Below, in pieces: positions 31,446-41,635 of a stretch of DNA of 64,000 nucleotides. The stretch is from Lepidodermella squamata. Lineage: Eukaryota > Gastrotricha. The stretch covers positions 2,480,001 to 2,544,000 of the forward strand of contig JBLDXI010000024.1 in NCBI GenBank assembly GCA_047495785.1. The letters run 5' to 3'. The notes beneath the pieces are model-generated. The model was not told where the DNA came from, did no database searches, and worked only from the letters and a program-made list of their open reading frames with translations. Every line of letters starts with the position of its first letter. Positions within the stretch are counted from its first letter, which is position 1. Position numbers and translations under genes: made by a program.

Positions 31446-32132
31446 GGCTGCCGCCCGGGCAAGACCCGACTGTTGGTATCAACCGCAAGGTGGCTACGAC
31501 TATCCGCGACAGGTGCCAGGCTTTAGCCACAGCTGTTGCGCTGATTTGCCAAAACGTTATTGCGAATGAAAATATGATTCAGAGCTAAACCACGAGCAAT
31601 AAGGTGGATCTGCATTCCACGTAAATCCAATCGATATATATCAGACTTTGCTCGCTATAAATAACTTCTAGCTAGCAAATTATCCGAAATAAAAACACCG
31701 CTGGCCTTATTTCTAATGTTCTTGTAGACACTATCAGGGCGGATGAACGATTTCGGAACTCGCTTTGACGACAGTTGCTATGTTTTAGCGTTTATTTCAG
31801 TTTTGAATTTACCAGGCTCACATCAAGAACATAATCGAAAGTATCAAATCTATCAAATTACGTCGAATTCCCCTAGGTGAACATTATACAGTAGAATGTC
31901 AAAGAAATTCATCGATTTGATACCATGTACTGGGCATTACAGGCAGGATGGAATAAAGGTGAACAATTTATTTTCCACCGTTCATCTGATAAAAAGTGTC
32001 GGCTATATTATTGCCTGATGAACGAAATAAGCAGTGGCTGACACATTCACGCGACATATGAAGCTAGTTTCGTTGCTTTTACCATGTATCATTCTTTAAT
32101 CAAAGTGATTGATCGCTGTCGAGTACGTGTCC
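31446..32132. other. Intergenic region upstream of the LTR element
   Basis: No gene or repeat was recognised. It ends with the left copy of the 5-bp target duplication TGTCC (32128-32132). Confidence 0.4.
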
Positions 32133-32409
32133 TGTAACGGTGACGGGTACTCGCGATCACGGGATCATGACCGACGACCCGACTTGTATTTAGGCAAAAA
32201 CAATTCCCGACAAACTAAGAAACTAGGCGGTTTTATTAAGGCTAAGGCTAGGCTAATTCATGATCTCCAAAACGGAAGATGATAATTTCATGTAAAATTG
32301 GGCTTTTTATAGCCAGTTTGTGAAACAGGTGGAGCGCGCGCTGCCAAGCAGCACGCGCCGAACATATGTTGCTAGAAATAGTAAACAGGGCGGTGGCGTC
32401 ACCGCCACA
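32133..32409 (-). repeat. LTR (3' LTR in element orientation)
   Basis: A 277-bp terminal direct repeat. Minus-strand TATA-like CTATAAAAAG lies at about 32303-32312 and AATAAA at 32232-32237, in the order expected for U3-R-U5. Preceded by TGTCC. Confidence 0.93.
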
Positions 32410-33130
32410 CTCTCCCCCACTCAATCAAGCGAAAGCTATCAGTATTTTACTACACGCGGTAAAAGAGATGAATCACGGAAATGAATGATCACTGATAGTC
32501 TTAATAAAGTGTTCACATTTGACGGCGGCAGTTGAAAGATGAAGGCCAGAGATTCCAGTCGGTCGGGACTTGCTTGATCGGACAGTTTGCCACGCGGGGT
32601 TTTCACAGGCGCAGATGCTAACCAGGCTACCAGAGTGCTGACGGGCGAACAGCGGCGGTCGAGTGCACACGTCGACAACGGGTCGGAAAGGCACAAGACG
32701 GGCCACACGGGCGCAGGTCGCCTGTTGATTCCGTTGAAACCAGGTAGACGACCGACTCCATCGAACAGACGGCGGACACGGAAAGCCAGGCGAAGAACAG
32801 ACGGTACGGGTTCGAAGCGCAAGACGGCAATTCGAGCCAGACAGGCTGACGGTACCAGAAGACAGGCAGGCAACGGAAGACGGCGGAGTCGACGGACCCT
32901 CAAAGACTGAACCGAGGCGGATGACGGCGCGACCAGCGGACGGAAGGCAGGACGGAACGGAAAGGAGGTGTCGGCGGAAGCGCGGTCAAGACGGACGGGC
33001 GGCTGTCGTTTCCAGGCAAGCGTTCGAGCGAGGACGGCGTTCACAGGTTGCAGGGTTGCCACAGTCCCTGATTCCAGGCCAACGGGTTGTAGCGACTGCC
33101 ACGATCACTACTTCCCGGCCGATGCACCAG

Positions 33131-33407
33131 TGTAACGGTGACGGGTACTCGCGATCACGGGATCATGACCGACGACCCGACTTGTATTTAGGCAAAAACA
33201 ATTCCCGACAAACTAAGAAACTAGGCGGTTTTATTAAGGCTAAGGCTAGGCTAATTCATGATCTCCAAAACGGAAGATGATAATTTCATGTAAAATTGGG
33301 CTTTTTATAGCCAGTTTGTGAAACAGGTGGAGCGCGCGCTGCCAAGCAGCACGCGCCGAACATATGTTGCTAGAAATAGTAAACAGGGCGGTGGCGTCAC
33401 CGCCACA
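33131..33407 (-). repeat. LTR (5' LTR in element orientation)
   Basis: A second 277-bp copy, with no difference from the first that I can find. One base separates it from the tRNA-Gly primer-binding site. Followed by TGTCC. Confidence 0.93.
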
Positions 33408-33738
33408 TGTCCCCTAAATGATTGGCTTTAACCTTCAATTGAAGACGGTCTACTTCAGTGGTAAACACAATCATGTTTATGACGTTAACCTTGAGCATAC
33501 TGAATTATGAATGTTGTTAGCAATAGCTCAACATTACAGCTTTACCGTTTCCAAAAATCAAACCAGCCGGAAATGAACTAGAAACAAGAAAGAACGAGCC
33601 TCAGCCTATCTAAGCCAATAATTGGCTCGAACGTGATTTGACGCATGTCTCGCCCGCGCAACTTTGCATGGATGTGGACAGATTCTTAATTTCACGATCA
33701 AAGCCAAAACTGGTTTATTGATTTATTTAAAATTTTTA
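33408..33738. other. Intergenic region downstream of the LTR element
   Basis: It begins with the right copy of the target duplication. Nothing else was recognised before the lectin gene. Confidence 0.4.
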
Positions 33739-34251
33739 TCAAATATTGAAAACATGTTCACATACAGCGCCGAAGTTTTTCAGTGAATTGCAGTCAACGT
33801 CATGCCACAACCCTTGAGGCATCAGAGCCGCGCATTTTTCAACGCCGCCTTTATTGTCGTTCTGACCAGGTGCCCAGCCGGAGAATTCTTTCGTAGGCTC
33901 AAAACACGACCCGTCAACCCACTGCCACATATCCCGAGGACACCCAGTGGTATTGCGATGCAGCCCAATCCAACCATTTTCGGTACCAACGCTGTCGACA
34001 AGTAGCTCGATATCCAACTGCTGTTGCTCGGTTTTGACCACAGCGAGGCGAGCGTCCATCTGGGAGCAAGTTACATTCGCCTCGAACCATGTAAGGGGTG
34101 GAGCAATCAGGAAATATCGCTCTGCCCTCGTGTGCTTGTAAATTGATGTAACAACGCCATTGTTGAGTGTCACCGATTCAACATCGATCTCGAGTTCAAC
34201 GCAATGAGCAAACGAGAGTAATGCAGCGAGAAAAGAATAAAGGACTAACAT
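33739..34251 (-). CDS. Secreted single-CTLD protein, intronless (170 aa)
   Basis: ATG 34251 opens a signal peptide (MLVLYSFLAALLSFAHC). One CTLD spans about 42-168: YFLIAPPLTWFEAN, the WIGL motif (WIGLHRN), two conserved disulphide pairs including C...WHDVDC...C, and a final CEH. At the usual Ca2+-binding triplet it has QND (GQNDNKGG) and the second motif reads WHDVD, so calcium/sugar binding may be altered compared with EPN or QPD lectins. It is unrelated in exon structure to the tandem PAN/CTLD/kringle genes. Extracellular binding is inferred. Confidence 0.85.
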   Translation of the reverse strand: MLVLYSFLAALLSFAHCVELEIDVESVTLNNGVVTSIYKHTRAERYFLIAPPLTWFEANVTCSQMDARLAVVKTEQQQLDIELLVDSVGTENGWIGLHRNTTGCPRDMWQWVDGSCFEPTKEFSGWAPGQNDNKGGVEKCAALMPQGLWHDVDCNSLKNFGAVCEHVFNI

Positions 34252-34367
34252 TTTCTATTCCTGCAATCTATGGAATAAGGAACAGTATAAACAGCCAAGT
34301 CTTCGTAATCAACGAGTGCGAGATAAGGCAAAGCGTGGTTGTATATGTGCTGAAAGCTAATTTAGCG

Positions 34368-34939
34368 TCAAACATTCATGTTTCCTAAGCGTCTCTGCTG
34401 ACTACGCCATTGATTATAGTCCCAACGCTTGACTTGCGCTATGACATTGCCACAGTTGGAGCACCTATTGCGATAACAAGAGTAACAATGACTGCAGCTT
34501 TAAGCGCTTTACCTGTGTTCACAGTCTTTAAACCAATTTATCCTGAAAAATTACGAGATGACTCGTTGAAATTGAGACAATGATACTGGCTTACACGCAT
34601 GGCAGGAAGCTGAGTATTACGCCGAAGATGAAAAGGAAAATTGTTGCTGCGAGAGCGTAGTACCCAAATGTGTATTTGACTGTGGTTTCAGCCATCACGC
34701 GACACTGAGGGCATGAAACGGTGACCGGTTCGAAGCCAAAATACAGTGAATTACTTATTGGTGTTGTAAGTCGGGGCGTATCCGCAGCATGACCTTTTGA
34801 TAAGTGTTTTTGTTACTGAGACGTTAAATTAGGAATGTTTACCTGCTGGAGTTTGAATCGCAGAGTAAGGAGGAGGCTCACTGTTAGCGCCGTTTCCATT
34901 TTGGTTACCAGTAGAAAGTATCCGTGCTTTTTCTTCCAT
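34368..34939 (-). CDS. LITAF-domain membrane-associated protein (140 aa)
   Basis: Four short exons: 34843-34939, 34595-34793, 34513-34542 and 34368-34464 (the third is only 30 nt). All have GT-AG introns and the frame closes at 141 codons. The N-terminus has a PPPYS (PPxY-like) motif. The LITAF domain follows: CPQC (first Cys knuckle), a hydrophobic in-plane segment (YYALAATIFLFIFGVILSFLP), WFKDCEHRCSNCGN (H-x-C-x2-C, second knuckle), then a basic tail. In the family the two knuckles bind one Zn2+ and the hydrophobic part enters the cytosolic face of late endosomal or lysosomal membranes. Exons are too small to show as long ORFs. Confidence 0.85.
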
Positions 34940-35924
34940 TTTGACACTAACGAATAATATTTCCCATTATTCATGCTGGTTGCTCTCTGTATTTTAAGTT
35001 GATTGATAAAGCCCTTATCTAACTGCTTCGGTTTATCTATGCATTATCGGCGTAAAACAAGTAATCCCTCAGCGCAAAGCGTATTTTTAGGAAAAGGACG
35101 AACATTTCAAGCCGAAAAAACAGATAGCGATATGGAAAAATCATCCCTGCGCCTTCATCTCCTCTCGACAATTCCAAAAAGGGGAAATACAAATCTGATA
35201 TGGGAAACCCCCATTATTAGGGACAAGGTGATTGTGCAAATGCAATGCTTGGTTTTTAACTATACTACCCAATACTTCACCAGCAAAGTAACATCATTTT
35301 GCTTAGAAAATCTTCTTGAATCACCTTTGAATGTCTGTAACCCGGATATATTGCTTATTAGCTTTAAATCTCACCAGAAACTGTTTATACTCTATCTCTT
35401 AAATTAACAAAGAAAATAATCTGGGTCATGCTACTTATCGCTTATGAAAGTACGAAATAAGAAAACCGAACATTTATTCCTTTAACCCTCGACTGAAACG
35501 TCTTGTACTCTTTCAGGTAAAAGACAAAGTGAAGAAAATTAAAATTAGCCTTCCACCTACGTTTTATCCCTTATTGCTTGTCATTTTCGCATTATTTTTG
35601 TTTTAACAGCAGAGATTAGAGTAGACATGGCAGCCGTTTAAAAATCGACATCATTCAGATAACTTTAGATAAATTTGCCAGTTAAAATTACGCCATTACC
35701 CTGTGAAGCTAATTTTAGTGTCGGGAACGTGCGTCGGGAACGTGCGAAATCAACATCCTCGCGATCGAGGCTGGAGGGCATGTTATTTCGAGCTTCATTA
35801 GAAATAAGTAAAACGGCACCAGACATTAAGAACGTATTTTCAATTACGTGATTGATATTTCCGGGATAAATTCAACACATCGCATCCCAGAAGGGGACAT
35901 ACGCGAACCTCATAATTCTGAATC
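34940..35924. other. Intergenic region
   Basis: Divergent promoter space between the LITAF gene (minus) and a receptor gene (plus). A 134-codon plus ORF at 35003-35407 has no signal peptide, motif or ATG context that would support it. Confidence 0.4.
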
Positions 35925-38252
35925 ATGAGAACATCAACATTCCTGCTATTAGCTGGTTTCTTTGCTAACGTTGGTCGTGGCCAGAAGCCGCTGAAGCTTC
36001 AAGTTCTTGCTTTGGTTCCATTCACTGGGGCTGAGCCGAGAGATGGCAAGCATTGCCGGGCGGTGTTCCAAATGGTGGCCGATCTAGCGAACAAGCGGAG
36101 TGACATTCTCCCTTTCTACCAAATCGAGCCTGTATTCGAGGACGATGGACCTGGAAGCAACCTAGCTCTGGCTAAATCTGTTAAATTTTCTCGAAGCTTC
36201 GACAGAAACCCAGCGGATACCTTCCAAGCTCCGATATCTTTGGGGCCAACCTACACCCCTGGATGTGTGAGTTACGGCAGGGCTTCTCGTTACCTGGAAA
36301 CAACAACTCTAGCTTTTGGCTGCCTCTCGCCGGTTCATTCCGGGAATCGAGTTACCTTCGCCAATTTCTACAGATCCCGCAGTTCAGGTGAGATCATCGC
36401 GATGGCCCGTGCGCACTTCATTAGAAACCAGGCTATCTGGTCGAAAATAGCTGTCTTCATCCACGCAACGAATTTCTACAACTTTCAAATCGCAATGCAG
36501 TTCTACGACATCAACAAAGTAACTAAATTCGATTTGTCCTTCTTCAACGCTTTCCCTGATGTCGATGACGTATCGATGGCTATGTTGAAAGACAGTGGGG
36601 CTCGAATAATATCTGGAGAATTCAGCGAACCAGGGCCGGCGCTAAAATTTCTGTGTATGACTCAAAAATACGGCATGACCGGGTCGAAATACGTGATTTT
36701 GCTGCCTACTCCAGTTCAACCTGTTATGGAACAGTTGCCACCTCTCCCCGCAGGTTGTACCATGGCGATGTTCCTAGCCCAGATGGAAATCACGTTCTTC
36801 ATCGGCGGAACTTCAAGCGCTCTGAAGAACCATGGGCCAAGTACGCTTCTCAACTTGAATGTTGACCAAGTTGAAGCTCTTGCGGATGAGAGAACCAACA
36901 GCTCGAGAGCCGGGGACTACGACCGGCGACATTTGTGCTACGATAATTTCCTCCAAGTCGTGCTCATTCTTGACAGAGCTGAGCGAAAACTGAATTCATT
37001 CAACATGAGCCTGAAAGATTACCGAGATAATAAAGGCGTAGTTCTGGACGCGGTGAATTCTAGTTACGGCGAGGTACAGTTCAACGGAATTCGGGTTGGA
37101 AAGGTAGCTTACTCGTCGCGTCTAGAACTTGACCAAGAGCCCCAGTACGTTCTCAGGTGGTCGAAAAAGTTGAAAACATTTGAAGTTTTCGCTGAAATCA
37201 ATCGAAAAACAAACTCTACCGACTTTGATTATCAATCTTACGTGTATAGTAGGATCAAGCCTATAACGTGGGACAATCCTTTAGGAATGGCTCCGAAAGA
37301 CTCCATAACACTAGTTTACACTTTCAATGAAGTTCCTCAGCCAGTTCTTATTGCAGTTTCAATAATTGGAGGGATGCTTTCTCTTGGCAATGCGATCTTA
37401 TTCGGCAGACGCTATATCAAGCATAGGTTCGAAGTTGGTGGTCAGTTGGAATACTACGGCGTCCTTTGTTTCTCCAACATTCTTTTGAACCTCGCTAGCA
37501 TTTCATTCACAATAACAAAGAAAAACGACACAGCAACCGCTATTTGCTGTACGAGGACTCTACTTCTTGTCGCCGGTCTCTCAATTTTACACGCTATTTA
37601 TTTCCGATGGCTTCGCAGCTACAAAGATCGCGTGATTTTCACGAAGCGGCGGGAGACAACTGTGAAGTCGACAACAAGCCGCTATCGTCGGAAAAGTTCG
37701 GTAATCAGCGAGACAGCCTGCACTTCGAAACAGCGACACGACAGTCACGCCCCGTCGATGGATATTCAGCTTAGCCCTGATTCGGCGGACAGCACTCCAT
37801 CAGCTAAGTGTTCACTCATTTTCGCTATCATTTTCGTCGCCATTAACGGAGCTGTAGTCGAGTTTTGGTTAGCTAAAGACACGCCGTACTACAAAGATAT
37901 CCGGTTTCCAACCGAGCAAATTCTTGATGAAATAAGTGATACTGTTTACGAGCCTGTCGAAGGTGCATGTCACTCGGGCGATGAGTTCATTTACGTGGCT
38001 GTACTAATTCCGCTGAATTTCCTTCTCCTCCTTATGTGTGCGTCCACAGCGTATACACTACGACGTTTTGATGATAAGCTAGCATTGAAGGCATTGAAGA
38101 TCGATGTCATCAAGCATATTAGCTTATTTGGAATGGCTGTTCTCGCTGTAGTATGCATTGCACATCCGGTCATTCAGGAAATACTGATTGCATTCGCTCT
38201 GCTAGTTTGCTCGGCATCTTCGACAGTGATTTTCTATTGGCCAAGTAGTTGA
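35925..38252 (+). CDS. GABA-B-like class C GPCR, intronless (775 aa)
   Basis: A single exon. Signal peptide MRTSTFLLLAGFFANVGRG. The flytrap (about 22-440) has PRDGKHC, GPTYTPGCVSYG, RSSGEII, KDSGARII, GSKYVI and YDRRHLCYD. Seven hydrophobic segments lie at about 470-770. The TM3-TM4 loop of about 60 residues is rich in Arg, Ser and Thr (KRRETTVKSTTSRYRRKSS). TM7 and the C-terminus are short, ending IFYWPSS. This is the only receptor of the five on the plus strand, and it is tail-to-tail with the receptor at 38550-40971 (297 bp between stops), suggesting an inversion after duplication. Confidence 0.86.
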   Translation: MRTSTFLLLAGFFANVGRGQKPLKLQVLALVPFTGAEPRDGKHCRAVFQMVADLANKRSDILPFYQIEPVFEDDGPGSNLALAKSVKFSRSFDRNPADTFQAPISLGPTYTPGCVSYGRASRYLETTTLAFGCLSPVHSGNRVTFANFYRSRSSGEIIAMARAHFIRNQAIWSKIAVFIHATNFYNFQIAMQFYDINKVTKFDLSFFNAFPDVDDVSMAMLKDSGARIISGEFSEPGPALKFLCMTQKYGMTGSKYVILLPTPVQPVMEQLPPLPAGCTMAMFLAQMEITFFIGGTSSALKNHGPSTLLNLNVDQVEALADERTNSSRAGDYDRRHLCYDNFLQVVLILDRAERKLNSFNMSLKDYRDNKGVVLDAVNSSYGEVQFNGIRVGKVAYSSRLELDQEPQYVLRWSKKLKTFEVFAEINRKTNSTDFDYQSYVYSRIKPITWDNPLGMAPKDSITLVYTFNEVPQPVLIAVSIIGGMLSLGNAILFGRRYIKHRFEVGGQLEYYGVLCFSNILLNLASISFTITKKNDTATAICCTRTLLLVAGLSILHAIYFRWLRSYKDRVIFTKRRETTVKSTTSRYRRKSSVISETACTSKQRHDSHAPSMDIQLSPDSADSTPSAKCSLIFAIIFVAINGAVVEFWLAKDTPYYKDIRFPTEQILDEISDTVYEPVEGACHSGDEFIYVAVLIPLNFLLLLMCASTAYTLRRFDDKLALKALKIDVIKHISLFGMAVLAVVCIAHPVIQEILIAFALLVCSASSTVIFYWPSS

Positions 38253-38549
38253 AAGTCTTGAGAATAAGATTCAACAGACCATTTTATTAGTACTCATGTT
38301 TTGTTACGTAGTGTTCAGCTTGTAGCACGCCTATATTAAGTTCCTTTATCAAACCTAGAAATTGATTAAACCTAGGCATTTTGAATTCATTATCCATGGT
38401 TCCTCAATCTAATTGTATTAAATTTTGGTTTGTCCGTTTGCGACATCATGTACTCGTTTGATTAATAAAATCAGAGCTTGGCTCTTTTAAATAAAGTGGG
38501 TATTTAGGTAGCTCTTTGGTGCTAGCCTCAACTGTTAGAATTGGGACTT

Positions 38550-40971
38550 TCAGACCCCGCGCAGTTTCGCGACGAAATTTGCGGTGAAATGGTGCGGATG
38601 AGTCTCCAGGTATTTGACGCTCGCAATGCGTAAAAGAAGCTTAAAATCCCGTGCAGTGAAGAGAATAACGTTGGCAACAGCGGAACAGATGAGAGCGAAT
38701 ACATAAATGCCACTTTGAACCACGGGGCTAGACGCTATCAGTAAAGCAATAAGCGTAACAAAGAAGATTGTCGATTGATTAAGAGTTGCTAGTCGGACGT
38801 AACGAAGATCCGGGGGCTGAGTCATTTTTCTCAACTCGAACGATAAGAACATGGCAATTGTGAGGATAATGAAATGAATAGAGGCCAGGGCCAGTTGCCA
38901 AGCAATGAGATAGTTTGACTCGCAGATTGTAGAAACTCTCTCCACTACTAAATCTGTGTCAGCGCTATACTTTCCAGTATTGGTAACGTGTGTCTCAGCC
39001 CTGAAGCTGCCAAAGCCGGACCAAAACGCGAATATGGCAACGTTCAATGCCAGAAAAGCTAACGTCGATACGAATATAAGATAGGACCTTCCTTCGCATG
39101 AGCCGATTGGTTGCTTCGTGGGATCGGGCGTGCGATGCCTTTGATTGGGCTCTAGAAAAGTAGTGTTGTAATAGTAGAGTCGTCTTATTGCTTTGTCTGT
39201 AGCTTGTCGGCTTAGCTCATTGCGCAATCGATATATCGTGGTGAGCCGACCAATCAGAAAGCCGTGAATCAATGAAAGGCCTATTATGCAGGTCAATGGC
39301 TGCAATACGCATAAGTAGGTAGAATTTTGTAGCGAATAAACAATTGAACAGATGGATAAAACGATTGCGCCTAACGATACTATAAACCGGTCTTTTACAC
39401 CAAACTTGGTGACTTCCTGGTCGGATCTGACGTAGAGCCACAGGATGGTCGTCTTTAGATTGAACAATCCTATTAGGACTAGGAAAACATAGGCCACAAT
39501 CGATACTTCGTGTGGTACATAGTCATCGAGCTTGGATTGCAGCCGGATATCTGCAGGCGGCTTCCCGTCTGCCGTTGTCCATCGAACTCTAGAGAGAAGT
39601 TTCCTTTCGAAATCAGAGAATCCGAACCCCGAGCTACCCTTTCGCCGTCTTACTTCAGCAAAGTTCTGTAGAGTGTCGTCTTTTGACCAATAAGCAACAT
39701 AGAGCGGTTCATCGTCGATTTCTAACCTCTGCGAATATTTCGTTGGACCGGAACGTAATCCAGAGAATTCGACCTCCTGAAGGCTAGATTTTATCGCTGC
39801 AACTACTTTCATGGGATTTTCGCTCCAATCACGAAGAGATAAGCTCGAATTTTGAAGTTTCCGATCTGCTTCGTTCAGAACTAGAAGCGCTTGGATCAGA
39901 GTGTCGTAGCAAGTTTCTCTTCGATCAAAATCTCCAGTTTTCGACCGATTCGTTACTTCATCAGCTTTGCGATGGAAAGTATCAAGGTCCCAGCCTAATA
40001 TACTAGTTGGTCCGTTGTTTTGAGGGACAACGTTAGATGGACCGATCCAGTATGAAATCGTCAGTTGGTGTTCCACAATCGACTTGTTACAGCCCCCAGT
40101 CAACGGCGGGAGGTTATTCAAGGAAACCTGGGCTAAAGTTAAAGCGATGAAAACGTATTTCGGCCCAGTAATCCCCACCCTGTGGGCAAAACAAAAAAAT
40201 TGAACAACTTTAGCGATCTCTGCGATCTCTAGCGAAATGATCCTCGCATCGCTGGCTTTCAGCGACAACACAGCATTTTCGTCTATTTCGGAAAAAGCGT
40301 TAAAATACACTAATTCAATCCCGGCTTTTGGAGCCTCACGATAGAATGCCAAGCCAGTCATTACGTTGAAGCTGTTAGCGGCATTGATGAAAAGGGCTAC
40401 CTTCTTCCACTGGCCAATACTCCTCACGAAATGCAGTTTCGCAATTGAGATCATCTCTCCACTTATCCGCGTTCGGTACATGTTAGGATATTCGAGCCTT
40501 TTCGCCGTAAATTGAGGCCCAAGGCAGAAAAATGTCAGGGCAACCATGTTTAAGTGATGAACCATTCGACCGTAAGATTGGCATCCTGGTGTTGACGTTG
40601 CGCCCAAAATCAATGTGGATGGGAAAACGGTCAGACTTTGACTATCTTCGAAACTCCTGGCGAAATTGATCGATTTCTCGGGAGCTAGAGCGCTGTTCCC
40701 AGCATCGTCTTTGTAATCAATTTCAACGTTATAGTCGGTTAAAATATCATTCCGTTCGTTGACTAGTTTTACAACCATCTCCATCACTGCCTTGCCTACA
40801 AGAAAATCAGGTATATTTAGGAACACATTTAGCAAACAAATTACACTGCATCCCGTTTCTCGGTTCGTTCTGCGTGAACGGAACTAAAGCCAGCATTCTT
40901 AATGTGTAGTTCTTCGCATCCGAATGAATGGTAAGAGCCGACAAAATCAAGAGAGTGAGTGAACAATTCAT
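38550..40971 (-). CDS. GABA-B-like class C GPCR with one intron (790 aa)
   Basis: Exons 40845-40971 and 38550-40795 with a 49-bp GT-AG intron. The join restores QCKAVMEMV, equal to the intronless paralogues. ATG 40971 opens a leader (MNCSLTLLILSALTIHS). The flytrap carries PRNGMQC in place of PRDGKHC, GATSTPGCQSYG, and DFDRRETCYD in place of YDRRHxCYD. Seven hydrophobic segments follow. The TM3-TM4 loop is about 50 residues and basic. It is more diverged than the receptors at 20363, 24636 and 35925. The retained intron at codon 43 shows the ancestral gene was spliced at least once. Confidence 0.85.
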
Positions 40972-41635
40972 CTTTGCAGCAATAGTGAATACTGAGAATT
41001 TGCTACATGTTAGTACCTCGCCATCTTAAAAAGCCGGAAAGGTCCGGTGAGGCTCGTGATAACCCATGTGACTTTTCCCGAGTCTTCCGAGTTGGATACA
41101 TAAAATAACAACTTCCCGCTTCATTAGCTGCAATTCAAAACTGTAAGAGTACCATTTCCTTTCCACTGCAATAAAGTGCTAGTCACGTGGGATATATTTA
41201 GTCGACATTAACGTCTACCTACGTCAACCTCTAGTGCAAACCTACTCTACCGGTTCGATGTCCACATCCAAGAGAGGGCCTCAGATTTCAGTCAAGTCTC
41301 TTTTGTTTTGATAAATCATCGATTTGAGACATTGAAATACTTGTCTTCCTACATTATCCCCATTCTCTGGGACAGGCCTTCACTTATGCCTTTTAAATGC
41401 TACTGTTTTATGCTGCTGCCATTTTTCAGAAATTGATGCACGTGAGCTGACACACAGAACAAAGTTCCGGCATTTCAATGCAATAGTGCTTCCAGTAAGG
41501 ATGTTTGCTCAATGTACAATTTCATGCTACAACTCATTTCCATTATCGAAATATAATTTTAGCTTTAAAGTGTAAACTAACTCAGGAATTGTGCGGCTTT
41601 ATTTACAGAGTTTGACTCCTGTTAACAAACAATCG
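40972..41635. other. Intergenic region
   Basis: Upstream of the intron-bearing receptor and downstream of the channel gene. No repeat, RNA gene or ORF of note. Confidence 0.4.

Larger units (their letters stand above)
32133..33407 (-). mobile_element. Non-autonomous LTR retrotransposon (TRIM type), recent insertion
   Basis: Two 277-bp direct repeats (32133-32409 and 33131-33407) appear identical base for base, begin TGTAACGG and end CCGCCACA (TG...CA), and flank 721 bp. The 5-bp duplication TGTCC borders both sides (32128-32132, 33408-33412). Orientation is minus: next to the right-hand repeat a primer-binding site, TGGTGCATCGGCCGGGAA on the minus strand (33129-33112), complements the 3' end of animal tRNA-Gly, and a purine tract (GTGGGGGAGAG, minus strand, 32420-32410) abuts the other repeat. 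In that orientation the LTR has TATAAAAAG and AATAAA. The GC-rich interior has one minus ORF (32439-33062, 207 codons) without Gag, protease or RT motifs. Confidence 0.93.

Noticed and set aside
32587-33280. Plus-strand ORFs in the LTR element
   Set aside because: Primer-binding site, purine tract, TATA and polyadenylation signals all put the element on the minus strand; the plus frames are Arg-rich mirrors of GC-rich DNA.
35003-35407. 134-codon plus-strand ORF upstream of a receptor
   Set aside because: No leader, no motif, a composition like translated noncoding DNA and no splice-supported extension.
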